Assembly: GCF_002910905.1 (NCBI RefSeq)
Contig: NZ_NEUE01000042.1
Span: 1 to 45,758 of the forward strand
Direction: 5' to 3'
Source of the DNA: Streptomyces sp. SM11
Lineage (GTDB): Bacteria > Actinomycetota > Actinomycetes > Streptomycetales > Streptomycetaceae
DNA length: 45,758 nucleotides
This document shows positions 38,397 through 45,607 of this stretch, one piece after another. Under the pieces are notes generated by a model, which saw nothing but the letters and a program-made list of their open reading frames with translations, was not told the DNA's origin and searched no databases. Made by a program: the position numbers and the translations under genes. The first letter of the stretch is position 1. Each line of letters begins with the position of its first letter.

Positions 38397-39257
38397 GTGC
38401 CCATCAACAGCAATCCGACGATCCGTCAGAGACGGCTTGCGCGCAGACTGCGTGAACTGCGCAGCCTGGCCGGGCTGACCCATGCCGACATCGCGAAGGT
38501 GCTTGGATCGGCGGAATCCAAGGTCGGGCGGATCGAGAACGCCCAGTCGGGCATCCGACTGCCGGACCTGCGCGCTTGGTTGGATGCAACCGACGTCACC
38601 GACCCGGCGGAGCGGGCGGAGATCGAGGAGCTGTCGCGCGAAGCCAAGAAGAAGGGGTGGTGGTCGCGTTACACCAACGCGGTTGATTCGGCGTACGCCG
38701 CCTACGTGGCGGTGGAGTGGGATGCGGCCGAGCTGTACAACGTCGAGACCAACTTGGTGCCGGGGCTTCTCCAGACGCCGGACTACACCCGCGCCCTGAT
38801 CCGGCTGCAAGCTCCCGACGCCACCGACGAACACGTTGAGACGCAGATCAAGGTGCGAGCGGAGCGACGCCAGATCCTGACCCGTGAACACCCGTTGCAG
38901 CTGTGGGTAGTTATTGGGGAAGGCGTGCTGCGGCACCGGGTCGGTAGCCCCGAGGTCATGCGGGCGCAGCTTGAATCGCTGGTCGAGGACAGCCGGAAGC
39001 AGAACATCGAGCTACAGGTGTTGCCGCAGGACGACCCCATGAACGCCTGTTTGTTCGGGCCGTTCGTGATCATGAGCTTCCCGGCATCTACCGAGACCAG
39101 CATCATCTACACGGAGTCACCCACCAGCACCGTCTACTACGAAGAGGCGGCCGACGTGGAGACGTACACCACGCTGTTCCGCCGCCTCAACATGGCGGCA
39201 GCCAACGTCAGCAAGAGCCGGGCGCTCATCCTGGACGCCATACAGGGAATGGACTAA
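38397..39257 (+). CDS. XRE-family regulator with DUF5753 sensor domain
   Basis: A 286-residue protein typical of Streptomyces. HTH at about residues 8-65: IRQRRLARRLRELRSLAGLT (quoted to 20), HADIAKVLGSAESKVGRIEN, AQSGIRLPDLRAWL. The DUF5753 part follows, with YNVETNLVPGLLQTPDYTRA, VRAERRQILTREHPLQLWVV and FVIMSFPASTETSIIYTESP. GTG 38397 has GGAGGGGGC upstream. These proteins pair with a DUF397 protein encoded just after, here 4 bp on. They regulate development or secondary metabolism in some cases (WhiJ-like). Divergent from the HATPase block. Confidence 0.92.
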   Translation: MPINSNPTIRQRRLARRLRELRSLAGLTHADIAKVLGSAESKVGRIENAQSGIRLPDLRAWLDATDVTDPAERAEIEELSREAKKKGWWSRYTNAVDSAYAAYVAVEWDAAELYNVETNLVPGLLQTPDYTRALIRLQAPDATDEHVETQIKVRAERRQILTREHPLQLWVVIGEGVLRHRVGSPEVMRAQLESLVEDSRKQNIELQVLPQDDPMNACLFGPFVIMSFPASTETSIIYTESPTSTVYYEEAADVETYTTLFRRLNMAAANVSKSRALILDAIQGMD

Positions 39258-39261
39258 GACC

Positions 39262-39471
39262 GTGAAGGACTACATCACGAAGGAAGCGCTGGAGTGGGTG
39301 ACGTCAAGCTACTCCGGTAACAACGGCAACTGTGTTGAGGTGGCTGCGCTACCTGGGGGCCGTGCCGTGCGTGACAGCAAGGACCAAGGCGGACCGGTGC
39401 TGACGTTTTCGGCCTCGGAGTTTGCGGCGTTCCTGGACGCTGCCAGTTGCGGGACGTTCCGCCCCGCCTAG
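39262..39471 (+). CDS. DUF397 small protein
   Basis: A 69-residue DUF397 protein: ALEWVTSSYSGNNGNCVEVA and AVRDSKDQGGPVLTFSASEF are the family hallmarks, ending in WxxF-like AAFLDAA. GTG 39262 lies 4 bp after the XRE stop, so translation is coupled. DUF397/XRE pairs of the BldB/WhiJ type behave like antitoxin-toxin or partner-regulator systems. A strong terminator follows. Confidence 0.92.
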   Translation: MKDYITKEALEWVTSSYSGNNGNCVEVAALPGGRAVRDSKDQGGPVLTFSASEFAAFLDAASCGTFRPA

Positions 39472-39495
39472 CGGGCGGCTAGAATCCACCCCTAC

Positions 39496-39532
39496 AGAAG
39501 CGCCCAACTTCCCCCCGTGGTTGGGCGCTTCT
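39496..39532 (+). terminator. Terminator after DUF397 gene
   Basis: AGAAGCGCCCAAC (39496-39508) / its exact complement (39520-39532), 13-bp stem, then TTTGC. It ends the last gene of the element; 39533-39712 has no gene. Confidence 0.88.
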
Positions 39533-39712
39533 TTGCGTGCAAGATCATGTCGCTGGATGAGGCGATTCTCTCTGCGGCTCCCTAGTGCTTGCAGGACGGT
39601 ACGGCGCAGGATCGCTGACGCTGCCTCAGAGGGCCGCTGACCTGCGAGTTTTGGGCGGTCCGGCGCCCTGTCAGGCGTACGTCGACGGGGGTAGACTGGG
39701 ACGTGTCCAGTC

Positions 39713-39735
39713 CCTCGTTAGTGAATGCGCTGGTC
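39713..39735. other. attR: right junction of the integrated element
   Basis: CCTCGTTAG (39713-39721), TGAATGCGC, then core TGGTC (39731-39735) followed by chromosomal CAGCAGCATGCC. CCTCGTTAG is the exact complement of CTAACGAGG at attL. Confidence 0.88.
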
Positions 39736-39846
39736 CAGCAGCATGCCGACCAGGGCGGCCAGCGGGCTGCGGCCGAGGAGCTCGTCGGCCTCCGGATTCT
39801 GGGCGATCCGCAGGGTGATGTCCTTGCCGCTGTCGCTCGTGGTCAT
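39718..39846 (-). pseudogene. HhH-GPD DNA glycosylase gene, 5' part
   Basis: From ATG 39846 the minus strand reads MTTSDSGKDITLRIAQNPEA, then DELLGRSPLAALVGMLLDQ, exactly the beginning of the Streptomyces HhH-GPD protein; after the core it reads RIH and stops inside the element at 39718. Joined at TGGTC to the 3' part (18912-19451) it restores ...LLDQ-QVPMEW... in frame. The promoter of the original gene lies to the right of 39846. The 42-residue product cannot be active. Confidence 0.92.
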
Positions 39847-40087
39847 GCTGCCGATCATCGCGAGCCCGGCGGACGACGGCGACCGGGGCTGCGCCGATGG
39901 CCTCTTCCCTGTCGGCCGAAGGGAGTAAGGAGTAAGAGGAGGAGGCAGCCTGGAGGGATGGCCGTGCGGCCGCGCTGCCCGATGAGGCAGTTCCGGGTGC
40001 CCCGGCCGGGCCGGGGTGCGGGCTGGACGGTCCGGGGACCGCGCCGCGATCGTGGAATGCCGAGGACGGTGCGGTCAGGGGAGATGA

Positions 40088-40498
40088 TCATGGACGCGCA
40101 CGACATCGAGCAGGAACACCACGAGCGCCGCGGACACGGTGTGGGCGCCGGGCGGGAACAGGCCCACGAGCGTGACGAGCAGCGCGGCGAAACCGCCGCG
40201 GAGCCGCCCGGCGCGAAGCCGTCGCGAACGCGGACCGGGTCCTGGCCGACCCCGCGCCGGAGACGGCCCCGGCCGCCCCCGCCCCCGTGTCCGCCCCGCA
40301 CCCGTCGCCACTTCTGCTGTGCAGTGGTCGGCCACGGAGGACGAGGGGATTGAGAGTGACCAGCTCGCCCGATTCGGCGAGATCGTCGTTGATCTTGCCC
40401 ATGAAGGCGAACATCTCCCGCACGGCCTTCTCGTCCCAGGCCTTGGCCATCGCCTCGTAGTCCGCCTGGCTGCACTGGACCATCACCAGATACTTCAT
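40088..40498 (-). pseudogene. YCII/DGPF-like gene, truncated after ~50 residues
   Basis: MKYLVMVQCSQADYEAMAKA and FAFMGKINDDLAESGELV are the clear start of a YCII-related (DGPF) protein of ~120-140 residues; after ESGELV the reading continues as a low-complexity Arg/Ala/Gly stretch without the DGPF motif, so only 40340-40498 is genuine and the 3' half has been replaced. A hydrophobic fragment in another minus frame (near 40080-40220) may belong to a second broken gene. The 39849-40340 stretch has no other supported gene. Confidence 0.6.
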
Positions 40499-40699
40499 GA
40501 CCGTCGCCTCCGTGGTCGTACTTCGTTGCTTCTTCGCGCTTACACGGGGGACGCCGGGGCGGATGCGGGATTCTCGACACCACGCGCGAAAGGTTTCGCG
40601 GATTCACCCGCTGGAGGGCCCGGAACGCGGCGTTCAGTAGAGTTCGGCTGCGTTGTGCCTGCCTCCGCTGTGAACTTTTCGAACGACGAGGTCCCGACC

Positions 40700-41977
40700 G
40701 TGTCTCCCGTCCCGTATGAGGTTTCGCCCGCACGCCCCGTCTCCGTCGTGGGGATCGGCGCGGACGGCTGGTCCGGCCTGTCCGGTACGGCACGGGAGGC
40801 GCTGCGGAACGCCGAGGTGCTGATCGGCGGGGCGCGCCAGCTGGACCTGCTCCCGCCGGAGTGCGCCGGTGCCCGGGTGGGCTGGCCGTCCCCACTGAGG
40901 CCGGCCGTCCCCCGGCTGCTCGCCGAGCACCGGGAGCGCAGGATCGCGGTGCTGGCCAGTGGGGACCCGATGTTCTACGGAATCGGGCGGGCGCTCGCGG
41001 AGGAGCTGGGGCCGGACGGGCTGCACGTGCTGCCGCACCCGTCCTCCGTCTCGTACGCCTGCGCGCGCCTCGGCTGGCCGCTGGAGGACACGGAGATCGT
41101 GACGCTGGTGGGCCGCCCGGCGTCCCGGCTGGCGGCGTCCCTGTACGAGGGCCGCCGGCTGCTGGTCCTGAGCGCGGACGCGAGCACGCCCGCGACGGTA
41201 GCCGCGCTCCTCACGGCCCACGGCTTCGGACCGAGCGGACTGCGGGTGCTGGAACAGCTGGGCGCCGAGGACGAGGAGCACGTCGACGGCGTCGCGCAGA
41301 GCTGGGCACACCCTCCGGGGGACCGGCTGAACGTGATCGCGATCGAATGCCGGGCGTCGGCGGAAGCGCTGCGGCTCGGCACGGTCCCGGGGCTGCCGGA
41401 CGAGGCGTACGAGCACGACGGCCAGCTCACGAAGCGCCACATCCGGGCGGCCACGCTCGGGGCTCTGGCCCCCACGCCCGGTGAGCTGCTCTGGGACGTG
41501 GGCGGCGGCTCCGGCTCGATCGCGATCGAGTGGCTGCGGGCCCACCCGTCCTGCCGGGCGGTGAGCGTGGAACGGGACCCGGTACGGGCCGAGCGGATCA
41601 CCCGTAACGCGGAACGCCTGGGAGTCCCCGCCCTGACGGTCGTCACGGGCCCGGCTCCCGCGTCCCTGGCCGAACTGGAAGCGCCGGACGCGGTGTTCAT
41701 CGGTGGCGGCCTGACCGCGCCGGGCCTGCTCGACGCGTGCTGGGAGGCGCTGCGGCCGGGGGGCCGGCTGGTCGCGAACACGGTGACGCTGGAGTCGGAG
41801 GCGCTGCTGGCCGAGCGGCACAAGACGCACGGCGGCGAGCTGGTCCGCCTGGCGGTCGCCCACGCCGTCCCGGTCGGCGGCTTCACCGGCTGGCGCCAGG
41901 CCATGCCCGTGACGCAGTGGTCGGTAGGCAAGCCCTCGGGTTCCGAGGCACGTTCGCACAAGGGAGATCGATCATGA
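40700..41977 (+). CDS. cobL: Bifunctional precorrin-6Y C5,15-methyltransferase / decarboxylase
   Basis: A 425-residue two-domain enzyme of cobalamin synthesis. The N-terminal CbiE part (about 12-215) has VSVVGIGADGWSGLSGTARE, LASGDPMFYGIGRAL and VGRPASRLAASL; the C-terminal CbiT part (about 235-410) has LTKRHIRAATLGALAPTPGE, the SAM loop LLWDVGGGSGSIAIEW and DAVFIGGGLTAPGLL. It methylates C5 and C15 of precorrin-6Y and removes the acetate carboxyl at C12. I take GTG 40700 (GAGG upstream) because the family starts about here; upstream in-frame starts lack support. It overlaps cobM by ATGA. Confidence 0.95.
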   Translation: MSPVPYEVSPARPVSVVGIGADGWSGLSGTAREALRNAEVLIGGARQLDLLPPECAGARVGWPSPLRPAVPRLLAEHRERRIAVLASGDPMFYGIGRALAEELGPDGLHVLPHPSSVSYACARLGWPLEDTEIVTLVGRPASRLAASLYEGRRLLVLSADASTPATVAALLTAHGFGPSGLRVLEQLGAEDEEHVDGVAQSWAHPPGDRLNVIAIECRASAEALRLGTVPGLPDEAYEHDGQLTKRHIRAATLGALAPTPGELLWDVGGGSGSIAIEWLRAHPSCRAVSVERDPVRAERITRNAERLGVPALTVVTGPAPASLAELEAPDAVFIGGGLTAPGLLDACWEALRPGGRLVANTVTLESEALLAERHKTHGGELVRLAVAHAVPVGGFTGWRQAMPVTQWSVGKPSGSEARSHKGDRS

Positions 41978-42723
41978 CGGTGTACTTCATCGGCGCGGGC
42001 CCGGGCGCGGCCGACCTGATCACGGTGCGCGGCGCCCGGATCCTCGCCGCCAGCCCGGTCTGCCTGTACGCGGGCAGCCTGGTCCCGGTCGAGCTGCTGG
42101 CCGAGTGCCCGAAGGACGCCCGCCTGATCGACACGGCGAACCTGGACATCGGCCAGATCACGGCGGAGCTGGTCCGGGCCCACCAGGACGGCCACGACGT
42201 GGCGCGGCTGCACTCGGGCGACCCGTCGGTGTTCAGTGCGGTGAACGAGCAGATGAAGCGTCTGGACGAGGCGGGCGTGCCGTACGAGGTGGTCCCCGGC
42301 GTCCCCGCGTTCGCGGCGGCGGCCGCGGCACTGAAGCGGGAGCTGACGGTCCCGACGGTCGGCCAGACGGTCATCCTGACCCGCATCGCCCAGCGCGCCA
42401 CGGCGATGCCGGAGGGCGAGGACCTGGCGACGCTGGGCCGCAGCGGCGCGCTGATCGTGCTGCACCTGGCGGCGAGGTACGTGGACCGGGTGGTCGACGA
42501 ACTGCTCCCGCACTACGGGGCGGGCTGCCCGACGGCGGTGGTGGCGATGGCGTCCCGCCCGGACGAGATCGTCCTGCGGGGCCCGCTGGACTCGATCGCC
42601 GAGCAGGTGAAGGCGGCGGGGGTGATCCGGACGGCGGTCATCATGGTGGGGCGGACGCTGGGGTCGGAGCAGTTCCGGGACAGCTATCTGTACTCGGCGG
42701 GGCGGGACCGGGGGGAGTGCTGA
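41974..42723 (+). CDS. cobM: Precorrin-4 C11-methyltransferase
   Basis: A 249-residue SAM-dependent methyltransferase of the cobalamin pathway, converting precorrin-4 to precorrin-5. Signatures: VYFIGAGPGAADLITVRGAR (quoted to 20), LYAGSLVPVELLA, RLHSGDPSVFSAVNEQMKRL, EVVPGVPAFAAAAAAL and the tail FRDSYLYS. ATG 41974 overlaps the cobL stop (ATGA) and follows AAGGGAGATCGATC. Translation is coupled to cobL. No cobalamin riboswitch is evident upstream of this pair. Confidence 0.95.
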   Translation: MTVYFIGAGPGAADLITVRGARILAASPVCLYAGSLVPVELLAECPKDARLIDTANLDIGQITAELVRAHQDGHDVARLHSGDPSVFSAVNEQMKRLDEAGVPYEVVPGVPAFAAAAAALKRELTVPTVGQTVILTRIAQRATAMPEGEDLATLGRSGALIVLHLAARYVDRVVDELLPHYGAGCPTAVVAMASRPDEIVLRGPLDSIAEQVKAAGVIRTAVIMVGRTLGSEQFRDSYLYSAGRDRGEC

Positions 42724-42804
42724 CGGGCGGGGGCCCGGCACTGTCGAGTCCCCCCTGAACACGTCCCCTGGAAGCACCCGGCGTACGTTTCTGCGGGCAC
42801 CGCC

Positions 42805-42984
42805 ATGTCACTGCTGCCGGGCGGGACCGAAGCCGGCCGCGCCGCGCGGATGGAGGACGTGGTGCCGCTGGGACGGGTCTCCTCGACCGCCGAGGTCGCG
42901 GCAGCCGTGCTGTCTCCGGCCTCGTCGGATGCCGCTTCGGTGATCGGCGGCGATCTGGTCATCGACGGCGGCGCCGCTGCCTGA
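42805..42984 (+). pseudogene. SDR-family dehydrogenase, C-terminal remnant
   Basis: This frame reads VPLGRVSSTAEVAAAVLSPA then SSDAASVIGGDLVIDGGAAA before the stop, the standard C-terminal end of a short-chain dehydrogenase. The N-terminal two thirds (Rossmann fold, YxxxK site) are absent. The piece lies 81 bp after cobM and is not translated as a functional protein. Confidence 0.65.
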
Positions 42985-43091
42985 CTGCGGCCCCGGCCCC
43001 GGCCGTGCACCGGTCCCCTGCGGAGGCCGGCCGAACGCTGTCGCAAGCCGCGGGGGCCGCGTGCGGCGTGCTCGGCGGGGGAAGCGACGCC

Positions 43092-43640
43092 TCAGCCGTG
43101 CATCGCGGTGCCGTAGGCGCTGTAGACGTACAGGGCGATCACACCGGCGACGCAGGCGAGGACCACCCATGAGCCGAAGCCGGTGTGCCTTGCCCGGCCT
43201 TCTCGCCGCACGGACTTCCCGGACCGACGGGACTTCCCGGACCGACGGGGCCGACGGGACCCACGGGACCGTCCCGGTTCCGCCCGTCCCGGAGGGGCCC
43301 CGGCCGCATCGGCCGCCGCATCGGCCAGCAGGCGTCGGCAGGTCGCGGCGAGCACACCCGTGCCGGCGGAGAGGGGCACCACGGCCTCCGAACGCGCCGG
43401 AGCGGTGGTGCCGCCGTCCAGAATGCGTCCCGCGCGTACGAGGACCTCGCCCCGGCCGCCCGCCGGAGCGAGGCTGATCCACCGCCTTACGTGCTCACCC
43501 CGGATGACCATCCCGCCGGACCGCTCCCGGTACACGGTGTGTTCCCGCCACAACATGTCCGCCAACTCCTGTGCGGTGCTTCTCAGTTGTGCCCCCACCG
43601 GCCATCCCCCACCTCGCAGCGAATCGAACAAGCATCGCAC
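43092..43640 (-). CDS. C-terminally anchored membrane protein, unknown
   Basis: About 182 residues: an N-terminal globular part (LRSTAQELADMLWREHTVYR, MVIRGEHVRRWISLAPAGGR, a beta-rich VLVRAGRILDGGTTAPARSE), a long Arg/Ser/Pro low-complexity stretch (RSGKSRRSGKS-type repeats, residues ~115-145) and a single C-terminal helix (SWVVLACVAGVIALYVYSAY). The start is uncertain: GTG 43640 is one of several candidates and none has a good ribosome site. It runs divergently from the SARP gene. Family not recognised. Confidence 0.6.
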   Translation of the reverse strand: MRCLFDSLRGGGWPVGAQLRSTAQELADMLWREHTVYRERSGGMVIRGEHVRRWISLAPAGGRGEVLVRAGRILDGGTTAPARSEAVVPLSAGTGVLAATCRRLLADAAADAAGAPPGRAEPGRSRGSRRPRRSGKSRRSGKSVRREGRARHTGFGSWVVLACVAGVIALYVYSAYGTAMHG

Positions 43641-43739
43641 TCTACCGGCGGGCGCGGCTCCCGTGTCCGTAGCCCCGCCACAGGGGACGGCCGGCAGCGG
43701 GACGGTCGTTAGAGTTGCCGTCGGAGACAGGGGGCGGCT

Positions 43740-44573
43740 GTGGACTTCGGGGTACTGGGTCCGCTGACCGTGTGGCGGGCCGGTGTGCCGCTGGAACTGG
43801 GCACGCCGAAAGGGCGGGTGCTCCTGGCGGTCCTGCTGAGCCGGCCGGGCCGGCCGGTCACCGACGACGCGCTGGTGGAGGCGGTCTGGGGCGAGGAACA
43901 GCCGAAGAGCGCCGCCAAGAACGCGCAGACCTACGTCCACCGGCTCCGGCGGCGCCTGGGGGACCCGGGACGCATCGCCCGGGAGGGCCGGGGCTATCTG
44001 CTGCGCGCCGGCCGTGACGAGCTGGACGCGGCACGCTTCGAGGATCTGGCGGGCGCGGCCCGGTCGGCACTGGCGGCCGGTGAACGCGAACAGTTGCGTC
44101 GGCTCTTCGACGAGGCGCTGGGCCTCTGGCGGGGGCCCGCGTTCAGCGGGATCGCCGACGTACCGGCGCTGAGCCCGGAGGCCACCCGCCTCGATGAACT
44201 GAGGCTCGGCGTGGTCGAGGAGCGGGTCGACGTCGACCTCCGGCTCGGCCGGCACAGCGAGGTGCTCGGCGAGCTGACCGCGCTGACGGGGGCCGGGCCC
44301 CGGGCTTCGGACACGCTGCCTACCTGGGCGTTCGAGGTCATCTGTCGGTCGATCGGTCGCTCGCATCGTAGTCGGGGGAGGGCGGGGGACCCGGTCACCG
44401 GCTCAGCGTGGCCGCGACCGGGGGGCCACGAGAGGAACGTCACCGGCTCAGCGTGGCCGCGACGGGGAGGTGGTCGCTGCCGGTGGCGGGCAGGGTCCAG
44501 GCGGCGCGCGGGGTCATCCCTCGTACCAGCACGTCGTCGATGCGGACCGTCGGGAACGCGGCGGGCCAGGTGA
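43740..44573 (+). CDS. AfsR/SARP-type regulator, truncated in its BTAD domain
   Basis: The first ~183 residues are a SARP: MDFGVLGPLTVWRAGVPLEL, TPKGRVLLAVLLSRPGRPVT, VEAVWGEEQPKSAAKNAQTY and VHRLRRRLG (winged helix, to about residue 95), then the bacterial transcriptional activation domain to LGELTALTGAGP. SARPs activate secondary-metabolite genes. The BTAD then stops being recognisable at about 44290; the remaining ~95 codons (to 44573) are Arg/Gly-rich and run over the end of the convergent gene, so the protein is most likely truncated. GTG 43740 has GGAGACAGGGGG upstream. Confidence 0.7.
   Translation: MDFGVLGPLTVWRAGVPLELGTPKGRVLLAVLLSRPGRPVTDDALVEAVWGEEQPKSAAKNAQTYVHRLRRRLGDPGRIAREGRGYLLRAGRDELDAARFEDLAGAARSALAAGEREQLRRLFDEALGLWRGPAFSGIADVPALSPEATRLDELRLGVVEERVDVDLRLGRHSEVLGELTALTGAGPRASDTLPTWAFEVICRSIGRSHRSRGRAGDPVTGSAWPRPGGHERNVTGSAWPRRGGGRCRWRAGSRRRAGSSLVPARRRCGPSGTRRAR
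44394..44463. repeat. 25-bp direct repeat duplicating the end of the EEP gene
   Basis: GTCACCGGCTCAGCGTGGCC-GCGAC occurs at 44394-44418 and again at 44439-44463. The second copy spans the stop codon of the EEP gene (minus strand). It lies just where the SARP gene loses homology. Confidence 0.85.
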
Positions 44574-45435
44574 ACCCGAGGCCGTCGCCCGCCTCCCGTT
44601 GCGCGGACCGCAGCTGTGAGGTCACCGGGGCCAGGGCGCCGTCCCGGTACGTGGCGTTGAAGTCGCCCAGCACCACGACCCGGGGCGCGGGCTCCGCCCG
44701 GAGCGCGGCGGCCAGCTCGCGGGCCGCGGCGTTGCGGCGGCCCGTCGTGAATCCGGCCGCCGTGACCCGTACCGACGCCAGATGGACCGCGTACACGGCG
44801 ACGGGCCCGTCCGGGGTCCGGGCCGTGGCCCGCAGCGCGCGGGTCCACGGCATGATCGGCACCGCCTTCACGTCCGCCAGCGGGTGCCTGCTCCAGATAC
44901 CGACCCCGCCGATCACCGCGTGGTGCGGGTAGGCGGCGGCCAGTTCGCGCGTGTACACGGCCGCCGACGCGTCGGACAGCTCTTCGAGCGCCAGCACGTC
45001 CGCGCCCGCCTTGGCGAGTGCGCGCGCGGTGCCGGCCGGGTCGGCGTTCCCCTCGTCCACGTTGTGGCTGACCACCGTCAGGTCACCGTCGCCGGCGGAG
45101 CGCTTGTCGGTGAGGGCTCCGCCGAAGAGCGTGACCCACACGACGGCGGGCGCGAGAACCGCCACGGCGGCGAGCCGGGACCTGAGCACAGCGGCGAGCA
45201 CGAGCAGGAACGGCACGCCGAGGCCCGCCCAGGGCAGCAGAGTCTGGAAGAGGCTGCCCGCGTTGACGCCCGCGTTCGGGATCCACGCGTGCAGCGCCAT
45301 CGCCGCGGCCCAGAGAACCGCTGCGGAGGCGAGCCAGCAGGCGGAAAGGCGGCGGGTGGCGTGCCCGGTGGGAGCGGGCCCGGGGGCGGGCGTCGCGTCC
45401 GTGGCAGGCGCTGCGGCCTCCGGTGGGCTCAGCAC
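44440..45435 (-). CDS. Endonuclease/exonuclease/phosphatase-family protein, membrane-anchored
   Basis: A 331-residue protein: about three hydrophobic helices in residues 25-105, then an extracytoplasmic EEP domain. Motifs: LTVVSHNVDEGN (metal Asn), VLALEELSDAS (catalytic Glu), VYAVHLASV, VVVLGDFNATYRD (metal Asp/Asn) and the closing TLPATGSDHLPVAATL (catalytic Asp-His). Substrate unknown; secreted nucleases and phosphodiesterases of this fold have several roles. The start is GTG 45435, with AGGAG 11 bp upstream. It converges on the SARP gene, whose 3' end overlaps its stop region. Confidence 0.88.
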   Translation of the reverse strand: MLSPPEAAAPATDATPAPGPAPTGHATRRLSACWLASAAVLWAAAMALHAWIPNAGVNAGSLFQTLLPWAGLGVPFLLVLAAVLRSRLAAVAVLAPAVVWVTLFGGALTDKRSAGDGDLTVVSHNVDEGNADPAGTARALAKAGADVLALEELSDASAAVYTRELAAAYPHHAVIGGVGIWSRHPLADVKAVPIMPWTRALRATARTPDGPVAVYAVHLASVRVTAAGFTTGRRNAAARELAAALRAEPAPRVVVLGDFNATYRDGALAPVTSQLRSAQREAGDGLGFTWPAAFPTVRIDDVLVRGMTPRAAWTLPATGSDHLPVAATLSR

Positions 45436-45607
45436 GGCACAGGTCTCCTGACGGTCGCGTACACCGGGGATCGGGTACACCGACAGCCTCCGGGAACGCC
45501 GCTTCGGGCCGGTCACGGGCGTGCTTCGAGCACCGCACGGCTCTGTATCAGGTACGTGTCGGTGCGCGTCTTCAGGTGCGTACCCGTGTGCGGGGAGGGT
45601 CGGGATG

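Larger units (their letters stand above)
19452..39735. mobile_element. 20.3-kb serine-integrase integrative element in the HhH-GPD gene
   Basis: Bounded by attL and attR with core TGGTC; the two halves of the HhH-GPD reading frame lie exactly outside. Contents in order: integrase, small orphans, HEPN-motif gene, RHH and ParA partition genes, a divergent RHH/coiled-coil operon, an orphan gene with a large inverted repeat, NPCBM-like and DUF6602-like genes, a long minus-strand operon with a replication-relaxation protein and a VirD4/HerA-like ATPase, two TetR genes, and a HATPase/XRE/DUF397 block. It resembles an actinobacterial integrative plasmid but has no FtsK-like TraB, no recognised excisionase and no VirB channel genes. 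Transfer ability is therefore not established; integration and partition functions are clear. Confidence 0.88.

Noticed and set aside
40139..40699. Possible extension of cobL upstream to 40139
   Set aside because: The family begins at about PVSVVGIG; the upstream part runs through the decayed YCII gene on the other strand and is low-complexity.
40499..40699. Cobalamin riboswitch ahead of cobL
   Set aside because: I looked for a B12-box-like GCCACTG sequence and a large leader structure and saw neither.
42985..43091. Gene between the SDR remnant and the membrane protein
   Set aside because: Only 107 bp of GC-rich sequence with no start-ribosome site pair.
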